A DNA stretch of 64,000 nt, taken from Planctomycetota bacterium (GTDB lineage Bacteria > Planctomycetota > UBA1135 > UBA2386). Where the stretch lies: NCBI GenBank assembly GCA_016872675.1, contig VGZG01000004.1, positions 1-64,000 on the forward strand. Reading direction: 5' to 3'. Positions 28,226 to 38,348 of the stretch are shown here, piece by piece. Position 1 is the first letter of the stretch; each line of letters opens with the position of its first letter. The position numbers and the translations under genes were made by a program. The notes beneath the pieces were generated by a model that did not search any database, was not told where the DNA came from, and worked only from the letters and a program-made list of their open reading frames with translations.

Positions 28226-29509
28226 ATGCGCGTCGAACTCCCCTACGGCCGCGCGACGCTGCCGGTCGAACTGCCAGCAGACCTCGACGTCACGATCGTG
28301 CGCAAGCCGGCGATGCCGGTGTTCGCCGATCCGGCGGCGGCGGTGCGGCAGGCGCTGGCGGCGCCGATCGGCAGCGGGCCGCTGCATCGCTTCGCCGCCG
28401 GCGGCGACTCGGCCTGCATCCTGATCTGCGACATCACGCGGCCGGTGCCCAATGGGCTGCTGCTGCGACCGATCGTCGACGAACTGCAACGCGCCGGCGT
28501 GCCGCTCGCGCGCATCACCGTCCTGGTCGCCACCGGCATGCACCGGCCCAACCTCGGCGCCGAGCTCGAGGAGCTGGTCGGCGACCCGTGGGTGCTGCGG
28601 CACGTGCGCGTCGAGAACCACCACGCCGACGACCCCGACGCGCACGACGACCTCGGCTTCACGCCGCACGGCACGCCGGTCAAGCTCGACCGCCGCTTCA
28701 CGCGCGCAGCGGTCAAGGTCGTGACCGGCCTCGTCGAGCCGCACTTCATGGCCGGCTTCTCCGGCGGCCGCAAGGTGATCGCGCCGGGCATCGCGCACCG
28801 CGACACGATCACCACGTTCCACAGCCACCGCTTCATGGCGCACCCGTGCGCCGACAACCTCGTGCTGGAGGGCAACCCGCTGCACCGCGAACAGCTCGCG
28901 ATCGCGGCGATGCTCGGCCCGGTGTTCGGCGTCAACACCGTGCTCGACGAGCATCGGCGGCTGTCGTTCGTCAGCGCCGGCGAGCTGATCGCGAGCCATC
29001 TCGCCGCCGTCGCGGCGTGCGAACAGAGCGCGTGCGTGACGCTGCCGCGGCGCTTTGGCACCGTGGTGACCACCGCCGCCGGCCACCCGCTGGATACGAC
29101 GTACTACCAGACCATCAAGGGCATGGTGGCGCCGCTCGGCATCCTCGCGCCCGGCGGCACGCTGGTGATCGCGTCGTCGTGCCGCGAAGGCCTCGGCTCG
29201 GCCGCCTTCCGCGACGCGCAGCAGCGACTCGTCCAACTCGGCCCCGACGCCTTCGTGCAGTCGCTCGCGCACAAACGCTTCGCCGACGCCGACGAGTGGC
29301 AGACGCAGATGCAGGCGAAGTCGCTGCAGCGCGGCCAGGTGCAGTTGGTCACCACGGGACTCGACGAGGACGCGCTGGCGCTGACCGGCGTCGGCGCGGC
29401 AGCGAGCGTCGAGGCCGCGGTGGCGGCGAGCGTCGCGCGCACCGGCGATCGCGCGGTCGCGGTGGTGCCGGAAGGGCCGTACGTGGTGCCGGTGTGCGCG
29501 GCGGGGTGA
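28226..29509 (+). CDS. LarA-like nickel-dependent lactate racemase family (DUF2088)
   Basis: ILICDITRPVPNGLLLRPIVDEL..TVLVATGMHRP..SGGRKVIAPGIAHRDTI..FGVNTVLDE. Confidence 0.88.
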   Translation: MRVELPYGRATLPVELPADLDVTIVRKPAMPVFADPAAAVRQALAAPIGSGPLHRFAAGGDSACILICDITRPVPNGLLLRPIVDELQRAGVPLARITVLVATGMHRPNLGAELEELVGDPWVLRHVRVENHHADDPDAHDDLGFTPHGTPVKLDRRFTRAAVKVVTGLVEPHFMAGFSGGRKVIAPGIAHRDTITTFHSHRFMAHPCADNLVLEGNPLHREQLAIAAMLGPVFGVNTVLDEHRRLSFVSAGELIASHLAAVAACEQSACVTLPRRFGTVVTTAAGHPLDTTYYQTIKGMVAPLGILAPGGTLVIASSCREGLGSAAFRDAQQRLVQLGPDAFVQSLAHKRFADADEWQTQMQAKSLQRGQVQLVTTGLDEDALALTGVGAAASVEAAVAASVARTGDRAVAVVPEGPYVVPVCAAG

Positions 29510-29565
29510 GGCTGGGCTGCCAGCCTACCGCCCCACCCGCAGCGCCGCCGCCACCGCGGCCGCCC

Positions 29566-30027
29566 TCACGCCCACGGCGCGCCGGCGCGCAGCCACAGCG
29601 ACAGCGGGTGCACGACGCCGCCCTGCAGCACGTGCCGGCAGGCGTCGAGCACTTCGCCGCCGCGCAGGTGCAGCGCTTGGATCTCGTCGAGCGTCGCCCA
29701 CTTGGCCTGCAGCGTGTGGCCGTCGGGCGTCGACTTGGGCGGCCGGTCGTCGTCGACGCGCGCGACGACGAACACGCGCAGCCGCGCGCCCTCGGCCGAC
29801 GGCGTGTGCTCGATGCGCAGGATGCCCTCGACGGTCACCTGCAGGCCGGCCTCCTCCCACACTTCGCGCTGCACCGCCGCGACGAGGCTCTCGCCGAGCT
29901 CGGCGCGGCCCGCCGGCAGGTACCACGGGTTGCCGGGGATGACCTCCTGCACGACGAGGAAGCGATCGCCGCGACGGACCACCGCCAGCACGATCATCGC
30001 GGTCGGAATGCCAGGGCGCGGGCGCAT
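29566..30027 (-). CDS. NUDIX hydrolase
   Basis: NPWYLPAGRAELGESLVAAVQREVWEEAGLQV (Nudix box). Confidence 0.9.
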   Translation of the reverse strand: MRPRPGIPTAMIVLAVVRRGDRFLVVQEVIPGNPWYLPAGRAELGESLVAAVQREVWEEAGLQVTVEGILRIEHTPSAEGARLRVFVVARVDDDRPPKSTPDGHTLQAKWATLDEIQALHLRGGEVLDACRHVLQGGVVHPLSLWLRAGAPWA

Positions 30028-30797
30028 CAGCTCGTGCACCGCCGGTCGAGGTGCGTGTAACCGCCGTCGACGAAGAGGATCTGGCCGGTCGTGTGGCTGC
30101 TGTGCTTCGACGCGAGGAACACCACCGCGGCGGCGACCTCGGCCGGCGTGGTGAAGCGGCGGCCGAGCGGGATCGCGCGCTCGATGCGGGCGCGTTCGCC
30201 GGCTGGGTCCGCCTGCCGCGCCAGCCACTCCTCGTACAGCGGCGTCCACGTCTCGGCCGGCAGCACCGCATTGCTGCGCGCGCCGTGCGGCGCCAGCTCG
30301 ACCGCCCACTCGCGCACGAGCGCCAGCAAGCCGCCCTTCGCCGCCGCGTAGCCGGACGTGCCGCCCTGGCCGGTGACGGCGACCTTGCTGCCGAGCAGCG
30401 TGACCGAGCCGCGCGCCTGCGCCAGCAGCCCGCGGGCGTGGTGCATCAGCGCGTAGGCTGGCACGAGGTTGTCGCGCAGCGAGCCCTCGAACGCGGCGAC
30501 CCCGGCGTCGAGGCCGACGCCGTCGTTGCGGCCGGCGTTGTGCACGAGCGCGTCGAGCCGGCCGAAGCGCTCGGCGGCCGTGGCGACGGCGCGGGCGCAC
30601 ACGGCCTCGTCGCGCAGCTCGCCGCCGACGAACACGACGCCGGGATCCGCCGCCGCCAGCTGCTTGCCGAGCGCCAGTTCGCGGTCGGCGACGACCACGC
30701 GCGCGCCCTCGGCGCGCAGCAGCTCGACGATGGCGCGGCCGATGCCGCGGCAGCCGCCGGTGACGAGCGCGACCGAGTCGTGCAGACCGAGGTCCAT
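30027..30797 (-). CDS. SDR family oxidoreductase
   Basis: VALVTGGCRGIGRAIVELLRAEGARVVVADRE; YAAAKGGLLALVREWAVEL; C-terminal DGGYTHLD. Confidence 0.93.
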   Translation of the reverse strand: MDLGLHDSVALVTGGCRGIGRAIVELLRAEGARVVVADRELALGKQLAAADPGVVFVGGELRDEAVCARAVATAAERFGRLDALVHNAGRNDGVGLDAGVAAFEGSLRDNLVPAYALMHHARGLLAQARGSVTLLGSKVAVTGQGGTSGYAAAKGGLLALVREWAVELAPHGARSNAVLPAETWTPLYEEWLARQADPAGERARIERAIPLGRRFTTPAEVAAAVVFLASKHSSHTTGQILFVDGGYTHLDRRCTS

Positions 30798-30800
30798 GCG

Positions 30801-31709
30801 TCAGGTGGCGGCGACGACCGGGTTGCGCAACACGCCGAGGCCTTCGATCTCGACCTCGCAGACGTCGCCGGCCTTGAGGTAGACCGGAGGCTTGCGCGCG
30901 AAGCCGACGCCAGGCGGCGTGCCGGTGGCGATGACGTCGCCGGGCTCGAGCGTGACGTTCTCGCTGAGCGACGCGATCAGCTCGGGGATGCGGAAGACCA
31001 GCTGCGCCGTGCTGCTGTCCTGCATCGTCGCGCCGTTCAGCCGCAGCTGGATGCGCAGCGCGTGCGGATCGGCGATCTCGTCGGCCGTGGCGATGAAGTC
31101 GCCGAACGGCGCGAAGGTGTCGCACGACTTGCCGCGCTGCCACTGGCCGTCGGCGAACTGGAAGTCGCGCGCGCTGACGTCGTGGAAGCAGCAGTAGCCG
31201 AGCACGTGCGCCATCGCGTCCTCGACCTTGACGCCGCACGCGCGCTTGCCGATGACGACGCCGAGCTCGGCCTCGAAGTCGGTCTGCGTGCTGCCGCGCG
31301 GGATGCGAATCGGGCCGCCGGGCCGCTGCACGCAGGTGACGAACTTGCTGAACAGCAGCGGGCGCTTCGGCAGTTCGACGCCCTGCTCGGCGGCGTGGTC
31401 GCGGTAGTTGAGGCCGATGCAGAGGATCTTGCCGGGGCGCGGCACCGGCGCGTGCAACGTCACCAGGTTGCGCGCGACGATCGCGCCGCCGGCCTGCAGC
31501 CGCGCGCGCTCGGCCGGGTCCGCCGCCTTGGCGACAGCCGCGCGCGCCCCGCGGTGCAGGCCGCCGTCGACGTCGTACCAATCGAGGTCGGTGGCCGGGC
31601 GCGGCAGCCCGAGCAGGCGGTGCGAGAAGTCGAGGATCGAGTTGCCCTGATCGAGCAGGGCGCCGGGAACGACGGCAGTTCCCGGACGGGCGAAGGCGAC
31701 GAGTTTCAC
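30801..31709 (-). CDS. Fumarylacetoacetate hydrolase family protein
   Basis: GKILCIGLNYRDHAAEQGVELPKRPLLFSKF..DFEAELGVVIGKRA..VIATGTPPGVGFARKPPVYLKAGD. Confidence 0.93.
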   Translation of the reverse strand: MKLVAFARPGTAVVPGALLDQGNSILDFSHRLLGLPRPATDLDWYDVDGGLHRGARAAVAKAADPAERARLQAGGAIVARNLVTLHAPVPRPGKILCIGLNYRDHAAEQGVELPKRPLLFSKFVTCVQRPGGPIRIPRGSTQTDFEAELGVVIGKRACGVKVEDAMAHVLGYCCFHDVSARDFQFADGQWQRGKSCDTFAPFGDFIATADEIADPHALRIQLRLNGATMQDSSTAQLVFRIPELIASLSENVTLEPGDVIATGTPPGVGFARKPPVYLKAGDVCEVEIEGLGVLRNPVVAAT

Positions 31710-31841
31710 GCGGTTTGGAGAGGACGACGGGGACGCGCAGCGTGCCCGGGCGGCTGGGCACGGGCAACCACGGAGTCGAGCGAACGGGTGGTCGAGCGGC
31801 ACGGCCCCACCGCGCAGCGCGCCGCGCCCCGCTCGCCCAAC

Positions 31842-32486
31842 CTAGCCGTCATCGCGCACCAGCAGCACGTGCAGCGCCTTCGGCCCGTGCACGCCGACGA
31901 CCAGCGTCAGCTCGATGTCCGCAGTGCGCGAGGGGCCGCTGACGAACGTGATCGTGCGGGCGGCCGGCGCGCCGTCGCGCTGCAGCGCCGCGAACGCCTC
32001 GCCGAGCGTGCCGAGCAGCGCGCGCACCGGCAGCACGACGACGTGCAGCGCCGGCAGCAGCGACGCGAGCCGGTGGCGCTCGTCGGCGGATGCCAAGACC
32101 AGCGTGCCGGTCTCGGCGATGCCCCACTGCGCGCCGGTGACGCCGATGTCGGCCTGCAGGAGCCGCTCGCGCGGCGCGTCGGGCGGCAGCAGCGCGACGT
32201 CGGCCGGCACGTAGTCGCCGAGACCGGCGAGCAGCGGCGCGTCGCTGGCGGCGACGACGGCCGCGCCCTTCTGCGCCAGCAGCAGGCCGACGCGCGCGCA
32301 GGCCGCGCGGCGGTCAGCGACCGCTTCGACGACGCCGCCGAGCTTCTGCTGCACGGCGGTGAAGCGGGCGATGCGCTCGGCGACGGCGAGCGGCGCTGGC
32401 GGTTCGACCGGCGGCGGCAGCGGCGGCACGGACGCGCCGCGCAGGCCGTCGCGCACCGCGCCGAGGATGGCGGCACGCGCGTTCAT
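31842..32486 (-). CDS. lutC: Lactate utilization protein C (LutC/YkgG domain)
   Basis: DIGVTGAQWGIAETGTLVLAS..VVLPVRALLGTL..ITFVSGPSRTADIELTLVVGVHGPKALHVLLV. Confidence 0.92.
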   Translation of the reverse strand: MNARAAILGAVRDGLRGASVPPLPPPVEPPAPLAVAERIARFTAVQQKLGGVVEAVADRRAACARVGLLLAQKGAAVVAASDAPLLAGLGDYVPADVALLPPDAPRERLLQADIGVTGAQWGIAETGTLVLASADERHRLASLLPALHVVVLPVRALLGTLGEAFAALQRDGAPAARTITFVSGPSRTADIELTLVVGVHGPKALHVLLVRDDG

Positions 32487-33934
32487 CGCGCGTCTCCGCG
32501 CCAGCGATCGCGGAACGGCCGCGCCGCGAGCTTGGGCGCCTCGCGGCTCGACTGCCACGCGCGCATCGGGCCGAACAGGCGCATGGCGAACGGCAGCTTC
32601 TGGCCCAGGCGCGCGAACGCCGTGGCGAGCCGGAAGCGCGCCGGGCTGCGCGTCACCCACGACCAGACGCGCCAGCCGAGCGCTTCGAGCGGCTTGCGGC
32701 GCGCGGGCTTCGACGTGGTCGGCGCTGCGCCACGGCTGGGCGCCGCCGGGACCTGCTCGCCGGCGACGGCGCGGCGGCGCAGTTCGAGCAGCAGCGACGG
32801 GATGTCGATCTTGACCGGACAGACGTCCTTGCAGGCGCCGCACAGGCTCGACGCGAACGGCAGCGTGCCGGCGCTGTGCAGGCCCTGCAGTTGCGGCGTC
32901 AGGATCGCGCCGATCGGGCCCGGATAGACCGAGCCGTAGGCGTGGCCGCCGATCGACTGGTAGACCGGGCAGGCGTTGAGGCAGGCGCCGCAGCGGATGC
33001 ACGCCAGCGTCTGCCGCATCAGCTCGTCGGCGACGATGCGCGAGCGGCCGTTGTCGAGCAGCACGATGTGCAGCTCGCGCGGTCCCTGCCCCATGGGATC
33101 GGGACCGGTCAGCATCGACTGGTACGTCGTCAGATGCTGGCCGGTGCCCGAGCGCGGCAGCAGGCGCAGGAACGTCTCCAGGTCGCCAAAGCGCGGGATC
33201 ACCTTCTCGATGCCCATCACCGCGACGTGCACGGCCGGCAGCGTCGTGGTCATGCGCGCGTTGCCCTCGTTCTCCAGCACCAGGATGGTGCCGGTCTCGG
33301 CGACGCCGAAGTTGACGCCGCTGATGCCGAGGTCGGCGGCGGCGAAGTGCGCGCGCAGGCGCGTGCGGGCCTCGGCGGCGAGCAGCTGCGGATCGCTGGA
33401 CGGCGGGATGCCGAGCTTGTCGACGAACAGCGCGCCGATCTGTTCCTTCGTCTTGTGGATCGCCGGCACGATGATGTGCGACGGCGTCTCGCCGGCGAGC
33501 TGGATGATCCACTCGCCGAGGTCGGTCTCGACGGGCTCGCGGCCGTCCTGCGCCAGCGCGGCGTTCAGGTGGATCTCCTCCGTCGCCATGCTCTTGCTCT
33601 TGACCAGCCGCTTGCTGCCGCGCGCCTGCGCCAGATCGCGCACGATCGCGCAGGCCTCGGCGGCGTCGCGGGCCCAGTGCACGGTCGCGCCGGCCTTGGT
33701 CGCGTTGGCGGTGAACTCTTCGAGGTAGGCATCGAGGCGTGCCAGCGTGTGCGCTTTGATCGCCGCCGCGCGCGTGCGCAGTTCCTGCCAGTCGGGCACC
33801 GCGCCGATCGCCGCCGCGCGCCGTTCGGCGAACGTGTCGGTCGCGCGCCGCAGCGCGCCGGTCAGCGTCGCGTCGGCGAGCGCCGCGCGGGCGTTGTCGG
33901 CGAAGGTCTCGGGGGTGAGCGGGCTCACGCGCAC
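32483..33934 (-). CDS. lutB: Lactate utilization protein B (Fe-S)
   Basis: KSKSMATEEIHLN..CIRCGACLNACPVYQSIGGHAYGSVYPGPIG..LCGACKDVCPVKIDIP. Confidence 0.95.
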   Translation of the reverse strand: MRVSPLTPETFADNARAALADATLTGALRRATDTFAERRAAAIGAVPDWQELRTRAAAIKAHTLARLDAYLEEFTANATKAGATVHWARDAAEACAIVRDLAQARGSKRLVKSKSMATEEIHLNAALAQDGREPVETDLGEWIIQLAGETPSHIIVPAIHKTKEQIGALFVDKLGIPPSSDPQLLAAEARTRLRAHFAAADLGISGVNFGVAETGTILVLENEGNARMTTTLPAVHVAVMGIEKVIPRFGDLETFLRLLPRSGTGQHLTTYQSMLTGPDPMGQGPRELHIVLLDNGRSRIVADELMRQTLACIRCGACLNACPVYQSIGGHAYGSVYPGPIGAILTPQLQGLHSAGTLPFASSLCGACKDVCPVKIDIPSLLLELRRRAVAGEQVPAAPSRGAAPTTSKPARRKPLEALGWRVWSWVTRSPARFRLATAFARLGQKLPFAMRLFGPMRAWQSSREAPKLAARPFRDRWRGDAR

Positions 33935-33980
33935 AGGATGGCCGAAAGCGGCCGACCGCGCACGCGTGGCGGCGACACGG

Positions 33981-34700
33981 TCACCGGCTCGCCAGGATCT
34001 CGGCGAGGTGCATGGCCCGCACACGCGAACCCTGCCGCTGCAGGCGGCCGCGCATCTGCATCAGGCAGCTGCTGTCGACGGCGCTGAGCACGTCGACGCG
34101 GTCGTCGAGCCCGGACAGCTTGTGGTCGAGCATCGCCGTCGACAGCTCGGGGAACTTGACCGCGAACGTGCCGCCGAAGCCGCAGCACGACTCGCCGGTC
34201 CGCAGTTCGACGAGTTCGAGGCCCGCGACCGCGCGCAGCAGCCGGCGCGGCTCGTCGTGCACGCCGAGTTCGCGCAGCGCGTGGCAGGCGTCGTGCCACG
34301 CGACGCGCGCCGACAGCCGCGCGCCGAGGTCGACGACGCCGAGTTCGCGCACGAGGAACGCCGACAGTTCGAACGCCTTGTGCGCGACCGCCTCGGCGCG
34401 CGCGCGCCAGTCCGGCTCGTCGCGGAACAGCTCGGGGTAACGGTGCACCATCGCGGTGCACGAGCCCGATGGCGCGACGACCGCGTCGGCGCGCTCGAAG
34501 ACCTCGACGAACGCTCGCGCGACCGCCTTGGCCTCGTCGTGGTAGCCGGAGTTGAACGCCGGCTGCGCGCAGCACGTCTGCGCCGGATCGAACGTGACGC
34601 GGCAGCCGGCGCGCTCGAGCACGGCGACGGTCGCTTCGACGACCTCGGGCCAGAGCTGGTCGCCGAGGCAGGTGGCGAAGAGGGCGACGGAGCGGGTCAC
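33981..34700 (-). CDS. lutA: Lactate utilization protein A (CCG-type Fe-S oxidoreductase)
   Basis: VALFATCLGDQLWPEV..QTCCAQPAFNSGYHDEAK..ESCCGFGGTFAVKFPELSTAML. Confidence 0.93.
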   Translation of the reverse strand: MTRSVALFATCLGDQLWPEVVEATVAVLERAGCRVTFDPAQTCCAQPAFNSGYHDEAKAVARAFVEVFERADAVVAPSGSCTAMVHRYPELFRDEPDWRARAEAVAHKAFELSAFLVRELGVVDLGARLSARVAWHDACHALRELGVHDEPRRLLRAVAGLELVELRTGESCCGFGGTFAVKFPELSTAMLDHKLSGLDDRVDVLSAVDSSCLMQMRGRLQRQGSRVRAMHLAEILASR

Positions 34701-35836
34701 GCCAGCACCGCCACGGCCTTGCAGTAGCCCGGCTCGCGGTGGTCGCCACCGAACGCGCGCGGCACGTCAGCGAGGCCGCGGTAGCGATGCGTGATCATCG
34801 CGTCGACGCGCACCGTGCCGTCGGCGAGCAACTGCTGCGCGCGGCGGTAGACGCTCGGCCGGCCGTCGGCGTCGAAGCCGCCCGACGCGCCGACCGACGT
34901 GACCAGCGTCGCTTCGCGCCACTGCACGGGGTTGAGCAGCGCCATCGGCGCATCACCGTGGCCGATGCCGTACATCTGCACGGTCGCCTGCTTGCGGATC
35001 AGCGCCGGGATCGCGGCGTAGACCGCGCCGGCGCCGGTCGCTTCGACGAGGTACTCCGCGCCGCGGCCGCCGCTCGCCGCCATCACCGCATCCAGCGCGT
35101 GCTCGGGCGCCACGGCGACGGCGCCGAGCTGCTGGCAGAGCGCGCGCTTCGGCGCGCTCGGCTCGCTGACCACGATCGGGCCATCGAAGCGATGGACGCG
35201 CCGCAACACCTGCACGAACAGCTGACCCGCCGGGCCGCCGCCGAGCACGACCGCCGTGCGGATCGCGCCGCCTTCGCCCGAGCCGTCGAAGCGCCAGCGC
35301 GCGGCGGCGCGGGCGCCGAAGTCGGCGCTGTGCAGCACGCACGCCAGCGGCTCGGTCATCGCCGCGCGCTCGAACGGCACGCCGTCGGCGATCGGCAGCG
35401 CGTTGACCGCCGGCACCACCAGTTCGTCGGCGAAGCCGCCGGGCAGGCCGGTGATGCCGTGCTCGATGTAGTGCGCGCACTGGTGGCTGTGGCCGGTGGC
35501 GCAGTACTCGCACGCGATCGCGCGCCGTTCGCTGTGGCAGTTGCGGCCCTGGTCGACGACGACGCGCGCGCCGACGGCGAGGTCGCGCACCGAACCACCG
35601 ACCTCCACCACCGTGCCGGCGATCTCGTGGCCGAGGATCTGCGGCGACTCCTCGAACGGGATCGCGCGACCACTGGCGTCGAAGTGGAAGTTCGACTCGC
35701 CGGCGAAGATGTGCAGGTCGGTGCCGCAGACGCCGACGGCGGCGGGCCGCACGCGCACGTCGTGCGGTCCGAGCGGCGGCGAGGGCACGTCGACGAGGGC
35801 GAGTCGTCGCGGCGCTACGAGGGCGCAGGCGCGCAT
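34697..35836 (-). CDS. Zinc-dependent alcohol/polyol dehydrogenase
   Basis: VGVCGTDLHIFAGE..ILGHEIAGTVVEVGG..CEYCATGHSHQC..VLGGGPAGQLFVQVL. Confidence 0.9.
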   Translation of the reverse strand: MRACALVAPRRLALVDVPSPPLGPHDVRVRPAAVGVCGTDLHIFAGESNFHFDASGRAIPFEESPQILGHEIAGTVVEVGGSVRDLAVGARVVVDQGRNCHSERRAIACEYCATGHSHQCAHYIEHGITGLPGGFADELVVPAVNALPIADGVPFERAAMTEPLACVLHSADFGARAAARWRFDGSGEGGAIRTAVVLGGGPAGQLFVQVLRRVHRFDGPIVVSEPSAPKRALCQQLGAVAVAPEHALDAVMAASGGRGAEYLVEATGAGAVYAAIPALIRKQATVQMYGIGHGDAPMALLNPVQWREATLVTSVGASGGFDADGRPSVYRRAQQLLADGTVRVDAMITHRYRGLADVPRAFGGDHREPGYCKAVAVLA

Positions 35837-35901
35837 GCCGTCATCCTGCCGGCGGCGCGCGGCGGCGTCCACGGCGGCGCGTCGTCGCTATCCTGCTCGT
35901 C

Positions 35902-36525
35902 ATGGGTCGCATCACCATGGACGCGCGCCGCGACGGACTCGACGGCTTCCCCAGCGAGTTCGAAGTCGTCGGCCGCGACGACCTCGGCGACGTGCTGGCC
36001 ATCGACGGCAAGGGCAAGGTCTGGACCTTCGCGCACGACGCCGGCGACTGGCACGACCGGTCGAAGGCGTTCGACTCGGTGCAACTGCTACACGAACACA
36101 TCGCCTGCCAACGGCACTTCGAGGTGCCGCCCGCGGACCTGGATCTCCCGGCTCTGCTCGCGCGCAAGCAGGCGATCGAGGCGTTCCTGAAGGGCCGGCG
36201 CGGCGCGCCGTACTCCCGTGACGCCGGCAAGACGGCGCTGGCGGACCTGCGCGAGGAGATCGCGGATCGCCGCTTCTGGTCGTCGAAGCGCGGGCGCGGG
36301 CTCGCCGCCTGCCAGGAAGCCGGCATGCGGTGCGATCAGTTGCTGCGCGACGCCGGCGCGCCCGGCGAATGGATGTGCCGGGCGGTGTCCGGCGATGGCA
36401 GCGTGCTCGGCGTCATGGGCGACTTCACGCCGCCGTGGACCGAGGCCCGCGTCCGCGAGCTGCTGGCCCCGCTGGTCGGCGCACGCGAACTGCGCCTGCT
36501 GCCGCGACCGCAGCCGAAGCCGTAG
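35902..36525 (+). CDS. Hypothetical protein (possibly SMI1/KNR4-like N-terminal half)
   Basis: EFEVVGRDDLGDVLAIDGKGKVWTFAHDAGDWHDRSKAFDSVQLLHEHI. Confidence 0.5.
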   Translation: MGRITMDARRDGLDGFPSEFEVVGRDDLGDVLAIDGKGKVWTFAHDAGDWHDRSKAFDSVQLLHEHIACQRHFEVPPADLDLPALLARKQAIEAFLKGRRGAPYSRDAGKTALADLREEIADRRFWSSKRGRGLAACQEAGMRCDQLLRDAGAPGEWMCRAVSGDGSVLGVMGDFTPPWTEARVRELLAPLVGARELRLLPRPQPKP

Positions 36526-36537
36526 TGCACCCCGCGC

Positions 36538-38112
36538 CTACAGCGACACCGACTGCTCGGCCCAGACCTGGAACTCGCGGTGCTTCTGCACCTCGGCCTT
36601 GGCCAGGACCTCGCCGCTGGCGGTGCGCAGGATGTGCTCGAACACGCGGCGGCCGACCTGCTCGATCGACTCGGTGCCGTCGATGACCGTGCCGGCGTTG
36701 AGGTCGAGGTCGCTCTGCATGCGCTCGAAGATCGGCGTGTTCGACGTCAGCTTGAGCACCGGCGCGATGGCGTTGCCGATCGTGGTGCCGCGGCCGGTGG
36801 TGAACACGACGACGTTGGCGCCAGCGCCCACCAGGCCCGGCGTCGACTCCTGGTCGTAGCCGGGGCCCTGCATCAGCACGAGGCCGCGCGTCTTCGGTGG
36901 CACCGCGTACGGCGTGCAGCTCTCGACGCGCGTGGTGCCGGCCTTGGCCATCGCGCCGAGCGACTTGATGGTGATGTTGAGCAAGCCGCCCTTGATGTTG
37001 CCCGGGCTCGGATTGTGGTCGAGCTTGGTGCCGAACTTGCTGGCGTACTCCTTGTACCAATCGACGTAGGCGAACACTTCCTTGGCGGTGGCGAGATCCT
37101 TGGCGCGCGCGGCGAACAGGTGCTCGGCGCCGCAGAACTCCGGCACCTCGGTGATCATCACCGTGCCGCCGTGCTGCACGAGCAGGTCGGCAGCGTGGCC
37201 GAGCGCGGGGTTGGCCGACAGGCCGGAGAAGCCGTCCGAGCCGCCGCACTTGACGCCGAGCGACAGGTGGCTCGCCGGCTGCTCGCTGCGCACGCTGCGG
37301 TCGGCGATCGGCAGCATCTCGGCGACCAGCTGCAGGCCCTTCTGGATGGCGCCCTGCGTGCCGCCGCACTCCTGCACGCCGATCCAGTGCACCGGCTTGT
37401 CGGTGCTGAGGCCGCCGCGCTGCTTGAGGTAGCGCTCGACCAGCGTCAGGTTGGTCTTCTCGCAGCCGAGGTCCATGAACAAGACGCCGGCGACGTTCGG
37501 GTGGTCGGCGTAGTTGGCGAGCGTGCGCAGCATGACGTCGAGGTTGCTGCCGTCGCTGCAGCCGCAGCCCTTGTTGTGCGGCAGCGCGACGACGCCGTCG
37601 ACGTTGGGGAAGCGCTCGCGGCTGTACATCGTGTACTCGGCGATCGTCGCGATCTGCGCCGCTTCGTGGCTGCTGCACATGCTGGTCGGCACGATCAGCA
37701 CGAAGTTGCGCGTGCCGACGCGGCCGTCGCCGCGCAGGAAGCCGCGGAAGGTCGCGCGGCGCTCGGCGGGCACGTACTGCGGCGCCGGATTGCCGAGCTC
37801 GGCCGGCAGATCGCGCACCACCGGCACCTCGTTGCTCATGGTGGCGAACGAGATCGGGTCGCCGGCGACGCAGCCCTTGCTGGTGCCGATCGGCTGGCCG
37901 TACTGCAGCACGAACGCGCCGGCCGGGATGTCGCGCGTGGCGAAGCGGTGGCCCGGCGTGACTTCGCCGCGGATCGCGAGGTTGCGACCGTCGGGCATCG
38001 CGACCACGTCGCCGGCCTGCAGGCCGTTCTTGACGACGGCGACGTTGTCCTTGGGACTGACGACGACGGCGCACTGGGCGAGCGGGCGGGGCGACGAGGA
38101 GACGGACGTCAT
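36538..38112 (-). CDS. UxaA/GarD-family sugar-acid dehydratase (altronate dehydratase-like)
   Basis: SAF-like N-terminus; FRGFLRGDGRVGTRNFVLIVPTSMCSSHEAA..GCGCSDGSNLDVMLRTLANYADHPNVAGVLFMDLGCE..GGSDGFSGLSANPALG. Confidence 0.92.
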   Translation of the reverse strand: MTSVSSSPRPLAQCAVVVSPKDNVAVVKNGLQAGDVVAMPDGRNLAIRGEVTPGHRFATRDIPAGAFVLQYGQPIGTSKGCVAGDPISFATMSNEVPVVRDLPAELGNPAPQYVPAERRATFRGFLRGDGRVGTRNFVLIVPTSMCSSHEAAQIATIAEYTMYSRERFPNVDGVVALPHNKGCGCSDGSNLDVMLRTLANYADHPNVAGVLFMDLGCEKTNLTLVERYLKQRGGLSTDKPVHWIGVQECGGTQGAIQKGLQLVAEMLPIADRSVRSEQPASHLSLGVKCGGSDGFSGLSANPALGHAADLLVQHGGTVMITEVPEFCGAEHLFAARAKDLATAKEVFAYVDWYKEYASKFGTKLDHNPSPGNIKGGLLNITIKSLGAMAKAGTTRVESCTPYAVPPKTRGLVLMQGPGYDQESTPGLVGAGANVVVFTTGRGTTIGNAIAPVLKLTSNTPIFERMQSDLDLNAGTVIDGTESIEQVGRRVFEHILRTASGEVLAKAEVQKHREFQVWAEQSVSL

Positions 38113-38348
38113 ACCGGCGGCAATCGTAGCGGCGGCGGGAAAGCCTGCGAGAGCCTCGATGGCGCCCTGCGCGAGGAGTCTGCGGCACGGGACGCGCGCC
38201 GATCCGGCGCGTGGATTCACGGCTGGGGCGAAGCCGACGACCGCAGGCGAATCGGTGGCTTCGCCGAGGATCGGCGGCGAGCTCCCGGACGCGAAGAAGC
38301 GGGCCGGGCGGCGTGGCCTGCCGTGCAGCAGACTCCTAGCATGCGGCG

